A stretch of 64,000 nucleotides of DNA, taken from Toxonevra muliebris (lineage: Eukaryota; Arthropoda; Insecta; Diptera; Pallopteridae). Positions within the stretch are counted from its first letter, which is position 1; every line of letters starts with the position of its first letter. This document shows, in pieces, positions 38,016 through 50,719 of this stretch. Below the pieces are notes generated by a model. It had not been told where the DNA came from and made no database searches. It saw only the letters and a program-made list of their open reading frames with translations. The DNA is taken from contig OY829326.1 in NCBI GenBank assembly GCA_963691655.1, forward strand, positions 75,199,235-75,263,234. The letters are read 5' to 3'. The position numbers and the translations under genes were made by a program.

Positions 38016-39206
38016 GGACAAGTACCAATCGTATTCAGTACGGATTGAGGTTTTGGATTTGTCTGTATAAAAGACATGGCATATATCCTGTACGAGTACG
38101 ACCTGTAGATTTAACCATTAATCCCGTTCGAGCACATAAATATGGTGTTCATTTACATTTTTGGACATTTGAGTTAAAAATTCGTACAACAAAAAAAAAA
38201 AAAAAAATAAAATACCACAAAATGTACTGTCACAAATTTATTTGAGAAAAATTATGAGCAATTCTTAAAAAATGTTGATGTTGAAGTTTTAATACCAATA
38301 AGTTTGTGTTGTTCCATACCATATCCCGGAAATCCCAAGATTTTTTCCTTTCAATCAAGGAATTTTTGAACTAAATTTTTTATGTATATTTTATAAAGAT
38401 AACAACAAATATTTATAGGTTTAGTCGTCAATTTCATGATTTTGATAGAAAATATGACTCAAGGAAGGGTATGGTGTAGGTAGGTAGATAAGTAGAGTGG
38501 ATGTATTCGTTTAATATTATGTAAATACAAGGTAGGTATAGTATAATAATTATTATGTTTTCAAATGTCCTTAAAATGTTTATATGCATAAGCAAAAGTT
38601 CTAATATAAATAAGTTTTTATTTTGATTGGAGATAAATATGTATTACATAAATTCAATATGCATTTCTACATACAGCTTCTATGCAAGTTAATTTCAATT
38701 TTCATTTAATCTCACATACATTTTGCATTCTTTAAAACTGTTACAAGATTTACAAGATTGAAAGGAAATAGTAGGCTTCTAGGTTTGTAGGCTTACTCGA
38801 ATAATCAACTAAGAAACAAAATAAAAATTTATTACCTACTGATGTCATATGCATGTGTATGTTGGTCTGTCTCTGTATAAATATTCATGAGTATTTCTAG
38901 CCAAACAAGAAACAAATAAGCGAATAATACAAATAGAGAGACACACAAACTATTTCAAGACGACGACCAACCAGTCACTAGTTTCTCCACAATTACTGCT
39001 CCAAGTTTAGATTTTTCCTATGAGTACAAGTATTTGTATGCAAAGCTGGGACGATTGCAAGCAATTTTGGTTTGGTAAATGTTGCTCAATTTGAATTACG
39101 TTCAAGTTTTTATTTTTTTATGTTTTTTTTTTTTTTTTGTTTTCATACTCTAAATACATGCATACATACATTCATATACAGTATGGAATATGTAAATGAA
39201 TATTTA

Positions 39207-39558
39207 CAGTATGTTGCAAAAGTACAAACAACAGCAAATAGATAACTTTAAATTTAAATAAATAGTAATAATATTATGAAAAAAAAAATTTGTTCTGATT
39301 GTACGAAGAAAAACTTTTTTGGGTATGCAGCGGAAATCAAATCGGTAAGGGACTTAACAATATTTTGGAGCAAGCTTCCCAAATCGAGAAATTATTCCTA
39401 TTTTTAAATAAAAATTTGGTAAAATATACTCCAGACCGATCTAAAAATCTTGTTTTCACTATAAAAGACCAAGAATTCTAGTGACTAGAATTGTTAGCAA
39501 AAAAAACTGGCCATTTTGGATATTAAAGTTTTTGTCAACTTACTTTTGCCACATACTG
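39207..39558. mobile_element. Tc1-like non-autonomous element, 352 bp
   Basis: The left end CAGTATGTTGCAAAAGTA and the inverted right end CAGTATGTGGCAAAAGTA match at 17 of 18 positions, each flanked by TA. Ends starting CAGT with TA target duplication are typical of Tc1-like elements. The inner open frame (39299-39481) is unrecognised. Confidence 0.75.
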
Positions 39559-39745
39559 TATATATGTTCACAATAATTTGTATAGTTTATTTATCAATGA
39601 TTATTTAGTAAGTCCGTTAAGATACTCTCAGTAGAAACAGTTTGCAAAAAGCATTAACACTTAAATACTTTCGTGGGGTATATACGTGCCACATTTCAAA
39701 AGTATTTTTTGAGTAATAAAAAGAATGAATATAGTTAAGTTAGAA

Positions 39746-39955
39746 TCACCGGATGAAGCTATAACGAACATCAACTGAACATTGCCCAATGTACTTTTTC
39801 GCAGCTGTTATCTTAATTGCTTTATATAGAGTCTCAATACAATGGAATGAAGCAACAGTCCTCATCATACGACTTGTTTCATTAGGTGCTCTGTAACCAC
39901 GGTCTATTTCGTAGGTCTCGATCTCACCGCTGAACAAACTGACGCGAATGAGCAT
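39746..39955 (-). other. Unrecognised 69-codon open frame
   Basis: The frame MLIRVSLFSGEIETYEIDRG... has more balanced codon use than its surroundings, but I do not recognise it and no splice sites were confirmed. It could be a decayed transposon piece, a small exon or chance. Confidence 0.15.
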
Positions 39956-42198
39956 GAATTGATTTATATGACAAGGTCTTTGGTTGAAGTTGCTACAACA
40001 ACAACATCACTAGATATCACCTTATGTCACACGAAGAGACGGAAATGCTATCTATTAACAACCACTGCATCATTCGCGCTACACTGGATTTTTTGAATTA
40101 TTTTACGGAAAATGTTATATTAATAGGTAATGCATTAACCCCTTTTCATTCCTTCACAATTTTATAAAAGAAAATAATAAATTCCATCAAATCTACATTT
40201 CTTCATATAACCTTTTCTATATCTAGGTAATCTGCATTTTCATCCAATGCGTTGATGTCGCACTAACCTGTTTATTTTATTTTTGTTTTTATTATCATTA
40301 TTAAATTTTAGCAATCTCGGGGTTGACTATCAAATTACTATGCTTGTATGAATGTATGTATAGCCAAAAAGCTTCTCTTTTTTGTATATCTACCTAGTTA
40401 TTTCAATGCAAAAAGTTTTGTCCGGTTTTGCTGCCGTGTGCGTTCGTTCAATGCTCTTCTGAATTGTATTGAAAGACAAACGAAAAAATAATAAAGTAAA
40501 ATAAAACTAAACAAATGTAGTTATGTATACATAATAACATTACGAATTGCGCGAATTCACTTTTTCATAATTTTACAGTTTTGATTACGTGTCATAGTTA
40601 CTCGATCTGTAACAAACTTAGATAATAGCTGTGCAATATTTTGTAAATTGAAAGGTTAAGGCAAAATATTATCACTTCATATACAAAATATACATATATA
40701 TATAATGCACATACCGTCGTATGTATGTATATTAACGCTTACTTTCCTTATATATGAAAATATGAAAGCTTTATATTATATTACTTAATATAATTTGTAA
40801 TGAAATATGCAAAAAAAAAAAAATAAAAAACAAAATAATAATAAAATACTTTCAGTTAAATAAGACTGAATGGCACAATAGCGCCATCTGTGATTGCCTA
40901 GTAAATTGAAGCAGCTGATGTAAAAATAATTGCATACTTTTAGGCTTAGCTGATAATTCATATACACACAGTAATCCTGTTACTTGCATTTGACGCAAGT
41001 CAACGAACATTAGTTAAATTTAACTGGGAAACACAAGTATTCAATGTTGGAAAATAAATAAAAGTCAAACAATTTTTCTTCTTTTTATAAATATGACGGG
41101 CAAACTTTAGAACTGCGTAAAACGGGGATAACCACAGTACTCTGGAGCACTTCCGCTATTCAATAAGTATACTCTGATCACGATCACATTTTTTTGTGTC
41201 GCATAGTGTAACCAAATTAAAAGCGATTTTAAATTTAATAGTCGACTTTTTGATATTTATCTTTTACAAAAATAGACAGAATTATATTGGGTGCAACTTC
41301 ATTACACAGTGTGAGCCCAATTGGTAAAGTTGATATTTGTTGACTTTTTTGTCCTGATATCCCCAAGTATAAATTTCTTAACAGATAAACAAAAAATTAA
41401 GATTAATTTAAAAAAAAAGACATTCAAACTCGTTTCATTTGGTTGTAAGAGTATGTAATTTCATATAATATACACTAGACCCATTTATTTAGTATTAATT
41501 TCTTATGTAGATTTTGGCATTGAATCACCACGCGAGATTTCGAGAAACTATTACCTCAAAATGTAAAAAATTACCATTTTGTTTTTGACCATTTATCAAA
41601 TCAAACCATTTTTCTCCATTTTTCTGTTAGGATCATAATAAATTGGGTACCCAGGAGCTAAAAAAAAGCGCACTTGCGCAGTCTCTCTTTACTACAGTCT
41701 CTCCTCTTCTACACACCAAAATAATATGTTGATATGACCAGCACTGACGTTGCAGTAAATCAAAAAAGCGAGCTCTACGAATGCCCTTATTGCATAGAAC
41801 GTAATGCGTATGTACAATAGGGTGGCTCTTATTTTTCAAGTTAAATTTTTTTTTGTGCTACCCCATAGTTTATTTCCATTACATAAAAATATTAGCTTTG
41901 CGAAATTTAAGCTCAATCGGATAAGGGAAAGGGTTGCTCCTAGAACTTTAAAATAAAAAAATTCGGAAAGTGGAACAATCCATGTAAACGATATAAATGA
42001 TAAAAGCAATAATTAGATTTAGATTAGAGGTTGCCACGCTCATATGGTTATATATTTTGGGTGTTTTTTGTTGTAGTTTTCGTATTACCGAAACTTTGCT
42101 ACGACCGCACTGGGTGGGGCGCTAATCATTCCTAAACAGTTAGTATATATATACTCTATTTTATAAACACACTCAACTTTTGAGTGAGAGACTATATA

Positions 42199-43064
42199 CA
42201 GTATACCGCCCAACCATTAGAAACACCACAAATTTCCTCTAATTTTGTTTGTAAATGCAGTGAGTTTTAACAGTTTTAAAAAGATGTTTCCAAACTTTTT
42301 TTTTCGGGAACTGTTTTCTGGTGACAATTTAGGATCGATTTGTAAAGTAATAATGGAAAAGTTTATTCTTTCTGCGGAAATTGAGTTAACTGTTTTTAAA
42401 AACCTAAGGATTCCTTTTAGGATAAAAAAAATTTTTTTTTTATTTGCACAATAAGTGCATAGATTTTTCTATACAATTGCATTTTCAGCTCACTTCATAT
42501 ATATGCCTCCAAGTATATCTGGGTAGCCATACGAGGTGACTCAAAAAACGTAGTTCCCCCTTATTTTTTATTCGTACCATTGCATCTTTCCATAATATGT
42601 TATTGGCACAAAAACTTTTATCACTGCAATCCGTTATCTTTATAGAATTAAAATCAACAACGTTTTTAGTCAATAACATCTGCTGAAAGGACAGGCTTTT
42701 TTTTTGGGTCTCTTTTTTAAGCCGACGCTGACCCTTGTGAAAGTACTGAAGTTGTTAGTTGATTTAGAATATTCGAGGGATACTTATTCATTTATGGTAC
42801 AAGCAAAAAAAAAAAAAAAAATCAGAGATGGCCAAGGTTAAAACTGATTTATGCTATAAAACTTCAAAAGACATAGGTTTGGTTTTTGGTACAAAGAAGA
42901 GGGTGAAGGTTAAACTTTTCCACTATTACTTGCCTAATCGGCCCAAATTGTCACTAGAAAACAGTTCCCGAAAAAAAATATTTTCAAAACTGTTAAAACT
43001 CACTGCATTTACAAACAAAATTAGAGGAAATTTGTGGTGTTTCTAATGGTTTGGCGGTATACTG
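42199..43064. mobile_element. Tc1-like element with about 165-bp terminal repeats
   Basis: Ends begin CAGTATACCGCC and are flanked by TA (42197-42198, 43065-43066). The inverted arms extend about 165 bp and share AACCATTAGAAACACCAC, AATGCAGTGAGTTTTAAC and CGGGAACTGTTTTCT. The interior (42480-42720) has a 64-codon minus-strand frame I cannot identify. Long arms plus a TA target fit Tc1-mariner-type foldback elements. Confidence 0.85.
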
Positions 43065-43412
43065 TACTATACCTCGCAGCAGATTTTTTTGTATGTAGGT
43101 ACATAATACAAGTCTGTGAGGTCGATTTGGTGTACGAGGCATTTGTGATAAGGCTGAAATGGAGCGACCCAACTTTGTTTAGCATCATTGAAGCAATAAA
43201 ATGTTATCATTCCAGCGGCAGTTGTGAGAATAATTTTCAGTATAAATACCTTTAAGCTTTCAAGACAGAAATTAGGAGAGAAAAAATTGTTTTCGTGCTT
43301 AAAAATGACAGATAATTTCGACCTTAAAGTACCCATACAATTTTTTACTCTTTTTGAAGTAAGTAATATGTGGTAAACAAATTCTACGCAGTTCCGAATC
43401 ACCCTGTATATT

Positions 43413-44057
43413 AGGGTGTAGCAATTTTCGAAAAAAAAACATTGGTTATGGCCATAACCTTTGCAGAGTGATCCCCTGATCACGAGTTAACTAAAGAAAC
43501 AATTTTTAAATGACGGTAACCACTGGCGGTATGACAAAAAAGTCTTTTTGGCGGCAATTATGAATGAAATTAGATTTGAATGCAATTTTCAAATCTATTG
43601 CTACAACAATTGAGAAAAATTTGGCAGCAATCAACCATTCTCATCATCAGCTACAAAAGTATTGTTAGCAAAATTCAAAAACGTCACAATGAGTTCTGGA
43701 AGGCAATTTTATTTTTTTGATATCAATTAAATTCAAAAATTTTAAAAAATCTAAATTTTCAAAGTTTAAATGGGCATTGCGAGAGAACCACTCCCCCAAT
43801 TTGGATCAAATATGGCTGAAAATTTACTGAATTTTATTTCCTTTTGAATTCTTGCAGGGTACTTCTTATGTTTTCCCTAACAAATATTATTTGTCCATAC
43901 TTGCCACCAAAAAATCTTTTTTGTCATACTGGCAGTGGATAGAGTCATTTGAAATCCGTTTCTTTGGTTAATTAGTGATCACGGGATCATTATGCATAGG
44001 TTATACCCATAGCCAATGCTCTTTTGTAATATTTTCATATTTTTGCAACACGCTGCT
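43413..44057. mobile_element. Long-TIR MITE, about 645 bp
   Basis: Inverted arms of about 150 bp at each end share CATTGGTTATGGCCATAACC-like, TGATCCC.TGATCAC, TTAACTAAAGAAAC-like and TATGACAAAAAAG blocks. Divergence between arms is visible, so it is older. No coding capacity. Exact ends are approximate because the outer bases differ. Confidence 0.7.
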
Positions 44058-46691
44058 GTATATTTCATTTCTGCTATATATTATTTGATGACATGCTTGT
44101 GCCTTTTTAAAATACAAATTTGGAATCAAAAAAGGATGACTTAGACAAAAAAAAATTTTCAAAATCCTAACCCATGGGGGTTAGGTTACTAAGTTACTAA
44201 GAACATCTCTACTACGACTTTCATTTAGTTAAACCTACTCCTGTTTTCAATAGGGATACTAAGTCTCAATTTACATGGTTTGTTGTGAATCGTATTTGTT
44301 CTGTAAATCGAGGGATGGGTATATACATTTTTTTACCTGCCATGCAGAAGGACAAATCAACACACCCATTGGGTGTATGGTATGAATAAACATATGTACA
44401 TTTCAATCATAATTGATAAAGATTGATCCGTATTCATTAAAAAATTGTACAAAACATAATTTAGGTATATCTATTTAACGCGTAATAAACAAATTTATAA
44501 ATAACTATTCTATAATTTTCACCTCAAAATTGTATAACTTTTTTCCTTTCTCTCCTGCTAAATTATTTGAAAAGGTCAGCATTTGCTCAAATTTTAAATG
44601 AATCTCTCGAAATAGAACTCGAGAAGAATAAAACCAAAACACTCATCTTTGCCAAGGATGTTACTTTTATTGATTTTTTGAAGGAAGGATGGATATTATA
44701 TCATCATATACACACATATGAACTTATTTCTAGTTATTTATAAATTGTAAATTTGTTTTCATTTAACTTACCAGTACATATCGTTTGAGGTAAGCATGAT
44801 GTATTATGATGATTAGGCAATCATTAATTCAGATTTCAGAAATTTCAGAAGGAAGGAACTGTCATAAAAAATATATATGCAACTATTATTTGCGTTTACG
44901 TTTAGATATCAGTCAAGGATTTTTCCCCACTGAATTAAGTACTTGTCCAATAAGGCAAAGATTTACAGTTTAGGTTATACAATTAGATGAAGCGGACGGC
45001 GGTTATTTCACTTTTGTTCTTCTATGTTTTAAGATTAATTGCAACGAGATTGCAAACGGGAGATATTTGTTGGATCTTCTAAGGAATGTAAGTTTGCAAA
45101 AATAGAACTTTATTTTCAAAATGGCTTCTACGTTGATTTTTCTTTATTATTTTGCAATATTTTATTTTTGAAATAACTTTCCTCCCTTGTTTTGCAAGAC
45201 ACCGTATACATACAGAACTTGGCTGTCTATTAAAAAACCAGACAGCAAGTCTGGACGAAAAAATCTTAATGGCACACAGTTTTCACTTATTTTTACACTA
45301 ATTGCAATAATTTTTTAATCCACACAAATGTGTACTCATCAATTGATTTACTTATATTTACACAAGCTTTATATTTCTTAAGGTTCACATTATTTTTCAA
45401 AACTTTTATGTAATTAAAGAAAATTATTTTCGCTTAAAATATAAATATAAAAACCGTCATATTCACTGGAAAACTATTGACTAACTGAAACGGAGTTCTT
45501 TCAAGCAAAATCACAAAGGCGTCTCCTTCATGTTTTGCTGGTGTAAAAATTATAGAAGAAGGGATGTATTCCATGGGGTTGATTTTACCACAATTATATT
45601 AATGCATTCGAACATCAAAAATATGCACTAACAATTTTATGTTGTATAAAGAAAAGTATATTTTTAAAACGTAAATATGGAGTCATGAACTAAAAGAATT
45701 TTAAATTTTCTTAGCTAGAAAATGTAAAATATTTTGGAAAAAAGAAGACAAAACACTTTAATATCAACTCTGTCCTTTAAGAGTGAATTAAAATTTGCTC
45801 ATTTATTTATGCTAATAAGGGTGGAAAAAGTAGTTTTTCACATTATCATTTCCAATGAAAAACTTTTAGTTTTATAAGTTCAAGTTACTGCCCTATGACT
45901 ACCTAACTCGTCTATAAATTTTATACATTTTAGGCAGAATAAAGAAATTATTTTAAACAGTAAAACTACACCACGTTTATAATATTATTTAAAAATGCAA
46001 TTGATGCAATGTGTAAATAATAAGCCACCCCTATATTTGCAAAACCTTTTGTTTAGTTTTCTCCCCATATGAAATTCCCTTCGAACGAAAACGCTCTCTC
46101 TTCTTATTGGAAATACTTTACAGTTGGAAAATATGACAGCATTGCCAGATAAAAGAAAATTGCATTTAATAAAAGTAATTTCATACAGTTACTTATACTT
46201 ATATGCTGAGTGCAAGTTTGTTAACTTTTGGCAAATTTACTAATTTTAGACTGGAATTTTGCCATAATACTAATGATAAATATATTTTATCTACGTATAG
46301 TTTAAATTAATTTAGTATTAATCAATTTAGTCAAACTCGCACACTTTCAGAGACCTTCACATTTGAAAAGCTTAACCTATTCAGAGCCTTACTGACACAT
46401 TTGTGCGGATAGGATCTAATAAAGAGTTAAACGCTTTCGCTCTTTATTCAAAAAACAAAAAACAGATTGATGTCTGATATTGTTGTTGTCGTTATGATAA
46501 ATAATGCAAGTCGATTAACTTCGTTTTTTGCAATTTTTATCACTCCATGGATTTCTAATGTTTTCATATGAATATCGTTGAGTCGCTATCAATACCAAGA
46601 ATGTACAAAAATTCTGTTTTGAGTAAAAACCAATTATGATACTTGATCTTTTTCCAACTTGCGTATAAAATCAAAACTGTCGGGCGAAATA

Positions 46692-48165
46692 AACTTATTT
46701 TATTTATTATTTATTTATTTGTTACAGCTTCTTAAGCCTAATTTAACATAATCATTATTTAACATAAAGTATTATAAAAAATTTAATTTAACGGAAAAAT
46801 TTTACAATAATCATATAATTTTTTTTTTAAATTTGGTACTATTATTACGGTTTTTTACATCACTAGGAAGTTCGTTATAGCTCTTAAGTCGTTTATAGTA
46901 TAAGTTATTTTTGTCCGATTCATTTTTAAAAAGTGGCAAACTGAAATTATTTTTAAATCTTGTGTCCTTTGTGTGAGTTTCATTAGTATACTTAATGTTA
47001 GCACGTAAATATTCTGGCAGATTACCTATTATATTATATTTTTGATGAATTTCATTGTATGGTAGACAATTTGTTGCTTAACACTCAACCAGTTAAGACT
47101 TTTAAGCATTTCTGTGATAGATGTATCATAACGTTTTTTTAGAATAAATCTCATCGCTCTGTTTTGCATTTTTTGCAGTCTAATTATCTGGCTATCTTTC
47201 AAAATGAAGAAGATCGTTGAACAATAGATGAAGAGTGGTTCAATAACAGATCTGTATACCAAAATTTTATAATTTCGTTTTAGGTTTTTGCATGTTCTCT
47301 GCATGAAATATATGTTCGTTGCTATTTTGCTCACTGTATAGTCGACGTGCTCATTGAATTGTAGTTTTTTATATATTTTTATTCCCAAATACTTTATCAT
47401 ATTAACTTTTTCAATCGTTATTAATTTTTAGTTCTTCCATTTCACAGATATTAAAATGTTTTCTGGCTATCATCATATATTTCGTTTTGTTGACGTTAAG
47501 TTTAAGCTTGTGTACACACATCCACTTATAAATTTCATTTATATCGCTTTGAAGTTTGTGCGATATATCTGATAACTTGGTCCCACTAATCATCACCAAT
47601 CATCAACAAAAAGTTTAATTTCGCAGTGTTTCAATGCATGATTAATGTCGTTTATGTATACGCTAAATAGTGTTGGTGACAATACAGATCCTTGCGGCCG
47701 ACCAATAGCAACATCCTTTTCGTCTGAAACTGATGATCCAATCACTGTAGTTTGTTTACGGTTTTTTATAAAGCTTGGGAACCAACTAATTTCAACACCA
47801 TTAAATCCTATATTGCATAGATTTTTTAATAAAATATCGTAGTCAATTGTCTCAAAAGCTCGATTAAGGTCTAGTAATATTCTTAGTGTCATTTTATTGT
47901 CATTTAAATCTTCTTTCCAGATAGAAATTATCACATTTAATGCAGTCTTGTTTTTTAACCACAGCTTCAAGTATTTTCTCATCGCAGGGCAGGGTATTTA
48001 TTGGTCGTAATTCTTCTGCTTTTATTGTATTAATTACCTTTTCGTTTGGTACCATAGTTGATTTTTCCATATGTTCGGCATAATCCCATTTGTCAAGCTT
48101 TCGTTTATTATTTTGGTATAAAAAACTTAGGATTTTTATTTTTATGAATTGTGCAAACATTAGTT
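46692..48165 (-). mobile_element. 5'-truncated LINE with reverse transcriptase
   Basis: On the minus strand: ELRPINTLPCDEKILEAVV (RT start), LLDLNRAFETIDYDILL (motif A), GRPQGSVLSPTLFSVYIND (motif B), KLFVDDW (motif C, VDD), KLNVNKTKYM, KYLGIKIYKKLQF and a C-terminal block ending SYNELPSDVKN. At least two frameshifts break the frame. The 3' end is an AAATAAATAAAT tail at about 46692-46722. It is a non-LTR element but distinct from the LINE at 640-3200; clade not determined. Confidence 0.87.
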
Positions 48166-48659
48166 AAAGATTTCGTGGCATACAGTGTTTTTCACAAGAG
48201 TGTCTAAATGGATGTTTCAATTGAGCAACTAAATTAAAACTTTTAAATCTTTCAATGAAAAACATATTTAAAACCTTTTAGAACGTTATAATCCCTTTCA
48301 TTTTCGAAAATGGTCTCATATCGATAGGGGGCTTTGCATACTAAATTTCGGCATGTTTTATTCGTAAATCTCACCAATTTTTTCAGATTTACCTTTATTT
48401 CATCATAACCTTCATAATATTCCAAACTGTCTTAATTCAGTTAGCCTCAGATCATTGGACGTCTACCAGCGGATCAAAGGAGGGGGTGGGCACTTATGCA
48501 CACATACTCGAAGAGGGCATCTGGGTGACCATCAAATACCAGACGTCAATCTGAATAGATCTTATAAGTTGCAATGCACTTTTCAGCGATAATAAATAAA
48601 TTCTATAAGCAACAGTTTAATTAAAGTACTATGGATTTTAAAATTTCTTCTTAATTATA

Positions 48660-49135
48660 CCAATGTCTTAATTATCTTCTGTATCTAAATTGTTCGAAAA
48701 TATTGTGAAGGATAAGTATCTCTTTACTGTAAAAATAATTTTTTCTCCATTTAAGCATGGGTTTGTCCCCGGTCGTTCTACTAATTTGGCATAATTTTTC
48801 CAATCCTGTATTTCAGTTTTTGAAAATAGTTCTCAAGATGATAACACAGACTTTTCAAAGCCTTCGACCTAAGTCCCAATATTTTAATCCATAAACTTTG
48901 GTTACCTGGTTTTCATTCAGTTTTCCTCAAGGAATAAAATTCTATCTAAAAAATTGTCTATGCTATGTAGTCGTTGATCATGCATCATCAGGTGTCGCAT
49001 AAGGAAGAATATTGGCACCCCTATTATTCATTTTGTTCATAAATGACATTGGTTCTTGTTTCAAGCTTTCTAAATATTTGCTTTATGCTGATGATTTTTG
49101 CAGGGGTGCTTTCATTACAATCGCAGTATTTCTCA
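48660..49135 (+). mobile_element. LINE reverse transcriptase fragment
   Basis: Broken frames read LSSVSKLFENIVKDKY, FKHGFVPGRSTNLA, DFSKAFD, then FINDIGSCFKLSKYLLYADDF. These align with the LINE at 640-3200. The copy is cut near 49135 by a mariner fragment; its 3' part resumes at about 50090. Confidence 0.82.
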
Positions 49136-49153
49136 TTTTCTGAGGCTAGCTAT

Positions 49154-49350
49154 TCATCAAGCCAATTTTTCACTTCTTCGTACGAATTGAAGTGCTGTTC
49201 CGAAAGTCTGTGCTGCATCTATTGAAACAAGTAACAGTCGGAAGGAGCCAAGTCTGGTGAATACAGCAGGTTTTCAAAATAGTTTTTAACATATTGTGCA
49301 ACATGGGGCCGAGTATTGTCATGTATAAAAAGAGACCAAAAAAGTACTTC
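49154..49350 (-). pseudogene. Mariner transposase C-terminal fragment
   Basis: One minus-strand frame reads HDNTRPHVAQYVKNYFENLL, YSPDLAPSDCYLFQ, MQHRLSEQHFNSYEEVKNWL. The HDN and SPDLAPSD blocks are the second and third catalytic positions of mariner DD34D transposases. A stop lies after LFQ. No N-terminal half or terminal repeats were seen. It belongs to a different mariner lineage from 50720-51896. Confidence 0.82.
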
Positions 49351-49710
49351 ATTTTACACTTAAGTACGCGTTTGGCCATCATTGCTTTAAGCTGACAACA
49401 AGATAAAAGTGAACAATGATAACAAAAATTACGAAAAAATAAATTAATTAAGAAAAAAAAAAATATTTTAAAAAAAAATTTAATAAGTTAAAAAATAATC
49501 CAACAATTTTTTTTTTTTTAAATGGATGTTTTGATGACAACAAAATAATATGAACTGTATTTTTAACTTTTTTTTTCAATTTTGAATAAAAATTGTGACG
49601 TAGCAGAGCAAAACGGACCACGGATTCGGACTCAGCGACCACCCATTACCCTAAGTGCACTTGTCTTGTCTCTGATCGTTTTCAAAAGTTTTTATTTGAT
49701 AATTATTTTA

Positions 49711-49755
49711 TATTTTTCGCTTCAAAATTAATTGATAATTTTGAAGCGAAAAATA
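49711..49755. repeat. Perfect 20-bp palindrome
   Basis: TATTTTTCGCTTCAAAATTA (49711-49730) is exactly inverted at 49736-49755 around a 5-nt loop. It abuts the start of the MITE at 49755. Confidence 0.85.
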
Positions 49756-50011
49756 TATCGCTCATTTACTAAAAGACTGTCATAAGTCAAAAAACACGAT
49801 TTTTAAGTTAATGATGCAGAATTATTTATTATGTCCCGCTTCATATTGTGTAAAAATTTCATATTAATATGTAAATGTAAACTCTGCGCGTGAGAATTAT
49901 AAGATTTCTTCTTTTTCTGCAAAGTGGGAGTTAACTGAAAACTTTAAACGCGTTTTCTGCAAAATCGCGTTTTTTGAGTTATGACAGTATTTTTGTAAAT
50001 GAGCGATATGT
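49755..50011. mobile_element. MITE, about 257 bp, inserted in LINE
   Basis: The left end ATATCGCTCATTTACTAAAAG...CTGTCATAAGTCAAAAAAC is inverted at the right end with few differences (about 45 bp). The inside is non-coding and carries GAAAACTTTAAACGCGTTTTCTGC-type sequence, in pieces also seen near 55667. A diverged relative starts at 62095. Confidence 0.72.
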
Positions 50012-50089
50012 TGTTTGTAAAATCGGAACCTATGACATGCATATTCTCCAAAACTTCATATTAGTTATCCTCGACACAAACCATATATA

Positions 50090-50560
50090 ATAATTATGCC
50101 ATCTGTTAGTCATATTCGCCTATTCTATAATTCCTTTGTAAGATCTAAATTAGAATACGTATCCTTTCTATTAAACCCATTCAAAACGCTTAGAAAAGTT
50201 CCAAAGGAGATTTTTGAGATATGCTCTTTTGTCTTTATCATTTGAAAAACCAATTCCATCTTATAAATCTCATTGCCCGCACATTAGCTTAAATTCTGTA
50301 GGAAACAGAAGAATGATCCAATCGTTAATGTTTATTTACAACATTATTGTGTCTTATCACCTGCTAGAGTTAATTAACTTAAATATACCTGCTAGAAGAT
50401 TGTGGAATTCGAATATTTCCCATATAAAATTACGTAGACTATACTATGCTAATATAATAACGGAACTCTAAGAGAATATGTATAACTCACTTTTTAAAAA
50501 ACAAATTATTATTGATTTTACTGTGTGTAGAATTGAATTTAATAAATATGTTAGTAGTTT
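50090..50560 (+). mobile_element. LINE 3' fragment
   Basis: The frame starting near 50214 reads RYALLSLSFEKPIPSYKSHC..., which aligns with RSALRPLNFSEPIPSYTSRC at about 2709-2768 of the first LINE. It is the 3' continuation of the 48.66-kb fragment, split by the mariner fragment and MITE. Confidence 0.75.
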
Positions 50561-50719
50561 TTATTCATAAATTGTATAGTATTCTAATATTTGTATTTCT
50601 AGCTAGTGAGATATTATCTATATTATATAAATAATACATAATTAATTGAAGATTGGAAAAAATCCGACCGCCAACACAGCAAGAAATGCGTTTTGTCATT
50701 CTCAACGGATTTCGACAAA

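Noticed and set aside
49043..49225. Plus-strand open frame reading MTLVLVSSFLNICFM...
   Set aside because: It is an out-of-frame reading of the LINE YADD region that runs into the antisense mariner fragment.
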